From NCBI RefSeq assembly GCF_003013815.1, contig NZ_PRLH01000188.1, forward strand, positions 1-44,646: a stretch of DNA of 44,646 nucleotides. The letters are read 5' to 3'. The stretch comes from Cyanothece sp. BG0011. Lineage in GTDB: Bacteria > Cyanobacteriota > Cyanobacteriia > Cyanobacteriales > Microcystaceae. Position numbers and translations under genes: made by a program. Positions within the stretch are counted from its first letter, which is position 1; every line of letters begins with the position of its first letter. This document shows positions 43,052-44,646 of the stretch, one piece after another. The notes beneath the pieces were generated by a model. That model had not been told where the DNA came from. It made no database searches and saw only the letters and a program-made list of their open reading frames with translations.

Positions 43052-44646
43052 TAATAAGAAGGCTCATTAATTTTAGCCCAAACCCTTAACACTTCGCCCA
43101 CACTCCAAGCTTGGGCAAAACAGCCTCTAGGGATCATGGGGGCATCTCCGTCAAAAATCTCGCTAATACTGCCCACACAACCATCATTGAGGTGGTTGGC
43201 CATGGGTTCAAGAAAACTATTGGCTAAGGTGCGATCGCCATAGACGCGGAAATGGGCTTCCACAAACGGTCCAATTAACCAGGCCCAGACGGTTCCTTGA
43301 TGATAACTGCCGTCTCTCGAAACTTGATCGCCACCGTAACGGCCCCGATATTGGTGATGGGTAGTACAAAGCGATCGCAGGCCATGGGAAGTAATTAACA
43401 TTTTAGCCACTGTATCCACCACTGACTTTTGTTGTTCGGGTTTCAGTAAGGGTTGAGTGGTTTTATTGTGGGGTAAGGAAACGGCAAAAATTTGATTAGG
43501 CCGCATGGACTTATCGTGGCCGTTGGGACTATCTAAAACATCGTGACAGTATTTTAAGGAAGGATGCCAATATCGCTGAAAACCGGCATGGGTATCACGG
43601 GCCATGGTTTTATATTCTCCGGTGGGTTGTCCCAAGATGTCCCCTATTTCGATCATAATGGTTAAGGCGTTGTACCAAAGCACGTTCACTTCGATGGGTT
43701 TACCGTGACGGGGAGTCACCACCCAGTCTCCGACTTTGGCATCCATCCAGGTTAACTGGGTCCCTTCTTGACCCGCATAGATTAAATGATCGCTATCGAG
43801 ATGGATATTATAACGGGTTCCTTGACGGTAAGAGTCAATGACCTCTTGTAGCAGGGGATAAAGGTATTTTAATAAGGTGATATCTTTGGTCAGACTATAA
43901 TAGGTGCGAATGGCTTCAAAATACCAGAGAATGGCATCAACGGTGTTGTATTGGGGGGTTCGATCATCATCGGGGAAGACATTGGGTAACATTCCCCCGT
44001 CTAGGTATTTAGAAAAGGTACTGAGAATATCGTGGGCAATATCGGGGCGGTTGGTGGTCAAGGTTAACCCTGGTAAAGCAATCATCGTATCCCGTCCCCA
44101 GTCGGCAAACCAAGGATAACCAGCGATAATGGTTTTACCATCGGGGTTATGGGTTGAGGGACGGTTAACAATAAATTGGTCGGCCGCGAGGACTAATTGT
44201 TGTATCCAAGGAACCGAAAAATGAGAACAGTGTTTGAGTAACCCGTCTTCGTATTCGTAGCGTTCTTGTAACGCTTGTTTTCCATCTAAAGAAGATTGGG
44301 GGTTGGTACTAGCGACGATGGTTAGGGAGTCTCCCGGCTGCAAGGTTTTGTTAAAGGTGGCTGCATTATAATGATCGTCTCGATCCCATAATCCCCGATA
44401 TCGTTCCATGGCTAAATCGTAACCTAAATGCCAATGATAGTTTAAGGTCACTTCTGCCCCATCTGTCCAAAGATAAAAGGGGGTTGCTTCGGGATAAGCA
44501 CTCACACAAACGCCTTTTGGCACTTCTTCGACTAACATTTTCCACTGTCCTGACTGGGTGGTCCCGTGATGGTCACGATAGTTTACTAAGGCTTTAATGG
44601 ATAATTGTAGGGATTTACTGCCTCGTTTGAAGGTATAACGGGTATA
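43051..44646 (-). CDS. Glycogen debranching enzyme (GDE/AGL C-domain type), 5'-truncated by the window
   Basis: The frame is open to the right edge, so the true start lies beyond; at least 531 residues are seen. The N-terminal part (YTFKRGSKSLQLSIKALVNY) is the bacterial/archaeal GDE N-domain. The amylo-alpha-1,6-glucosidase (alpha6/alpha6 barrel) domain carries AGYPWFADWGRDTMIALPGL, GGMLPNVFPDDD, VDAILWYFEAI, TWMDAKVGDWVVTPRHGKP and NVLWYNAL, the usual catalytic neighbourhoods. It removes branch points during glycogen breakdown at night. It overlaps the downstream flavoprotein-like gene by one base, suggesting translational coupling. Confidence 0.92.
   Translation of the reverse strand, partial: YTRYTFKRGSKSLQLSIKALVNYRDHHGTTQSGQWKMLVEEVPKGVCVSAYPEATPFYLWTDGAEVTLNYHWHLGYDLAMERYRGLWDRDDHYNAATFNKTLQPGDSLTIVASTNPQSSLDGKQALQERYEYEDGLLKHCSHFSVPWIQQLVLAADQFIVNRPSTHNPDGKTIIAGYPWFADWGRDTMIALPGLTLTTNRPDIAHDILSTFSKYLDGGMLPNVFPDDDRTPQYNTVDAILWYFEAIRTYYSLTKDITLLKYLYPLLQEVIDSYRQGTRYNIHLDSDHLIYAGQEGTQLTWMDAKVGDWVVTPRHGKPIEVNVLWYNALTIMIEIGDILGQPTGEYKTMARDTHAGFQRYWHPSLKYCHDVLDSPNGHDKSMRPNQIFAVSLPHNKTTQPLLKPEQQKSVVDTVAKMLITSHGLRSLCTTHHQYRGRYGGDQVSRDGSYHQGTVWAWLIGPFVEAHFRVYGDRTLANSFLEPMANHLNDGCVGSISEIFDGDAPMIPRGCFAQAWSVGEVLRVWAKINEPSY

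Overview
The window looks like chromosome from a low-GC unicellular cyanobacterium of the Crocosphaera/Cyanothece type. Support: many HIP1 sites (GCGATCGC), the cyanobacterial ATP synthase order (atpI-atpB-atpE-atpF2-atpF-atpH-atpA-gamma) with a b' subunit and with beta/epsilon absent from the cluster, a class II GlpX fructose/sedoheptulose bisphosphatase, glutamyl-tRNA reductase, heptanucleotide tandem repeats, and cyanobacteria-type small families (DUF3386, DUF2949, DUF3146). The genus is inference; all family calls are by eye from protein motifs.

Layout. 1-750: end of an upstream unit with a terminator, then a yeast-type cytosine deaminase broken by one missing G. 749-2032: glyA on the minus strand. 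2.2-6.5 kb: a compact defence/toxin-antitoxin islet. It holds a NACHT NTPase with HEAT repeats and a DUF6883-like tail, an overlapping MNT nucleotidyltransferase whose HEPN toxin partner is reduced to a stub, a TIR protein carrying an N-terminal DUF4926-like domain, and a YafQ-type toxin with its antitoxin. 6.6-12.6 kb: the ATP synthase operon, with a clear terminator and three unusual palindromes or hairpins. 12.8-16.8 kb: MlaE-type permease, universal stress protein, threonine synthase, DUF3386 protein and tRNA-Gly(CCC). 16.8-18.75 kb: transposon debris and an IsrB element (RuvC nuclease of the IscB group without HNH) with a structured upstream RNA, abutting miaB. 20.3-24.2 kb: two Crp-family regulators, a small unknown gene and a SpoIID/LytB protein; two promoters here carry GTA-N8-TAC boxes. 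24.4-31.1 kb: a five-gene glycoconjugate cluster (three glycosyltransferases, an ABC exporter, an APH-fold kinase). 31.4-36 kb: solute-binding protein, small conserved genes, glpX, hemA. 36-37.5 kb: a stand-alone TnpB element. 37.5-44.6 kb: nucleoside hydrolase, DUF2949 protein, an lptC / degenerate response regulator / DUF192 lipoprotein operon, a degenerate flavoprotein-like gene, and a glycogen-debranching enzyme running off the right edge.

The most novel candidate is the islet at 2.2-5.9 kb. DUF6883 and DUF4926 are remembered as neighbouring small genes in cyanobacteria. Here one half is fused to a NACHT NTPase and the other to a TIR domain, which suggests that the pair serves as a docking module between a STAND sensor and an NAD-degrading effector. 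Also notable are a G-rich, quadruplex-prone repeat present in inverted copies beside both RNA-guided-nuclease elements, and NtcA-like sites in front of a Crp paralogue and the unknown gene.
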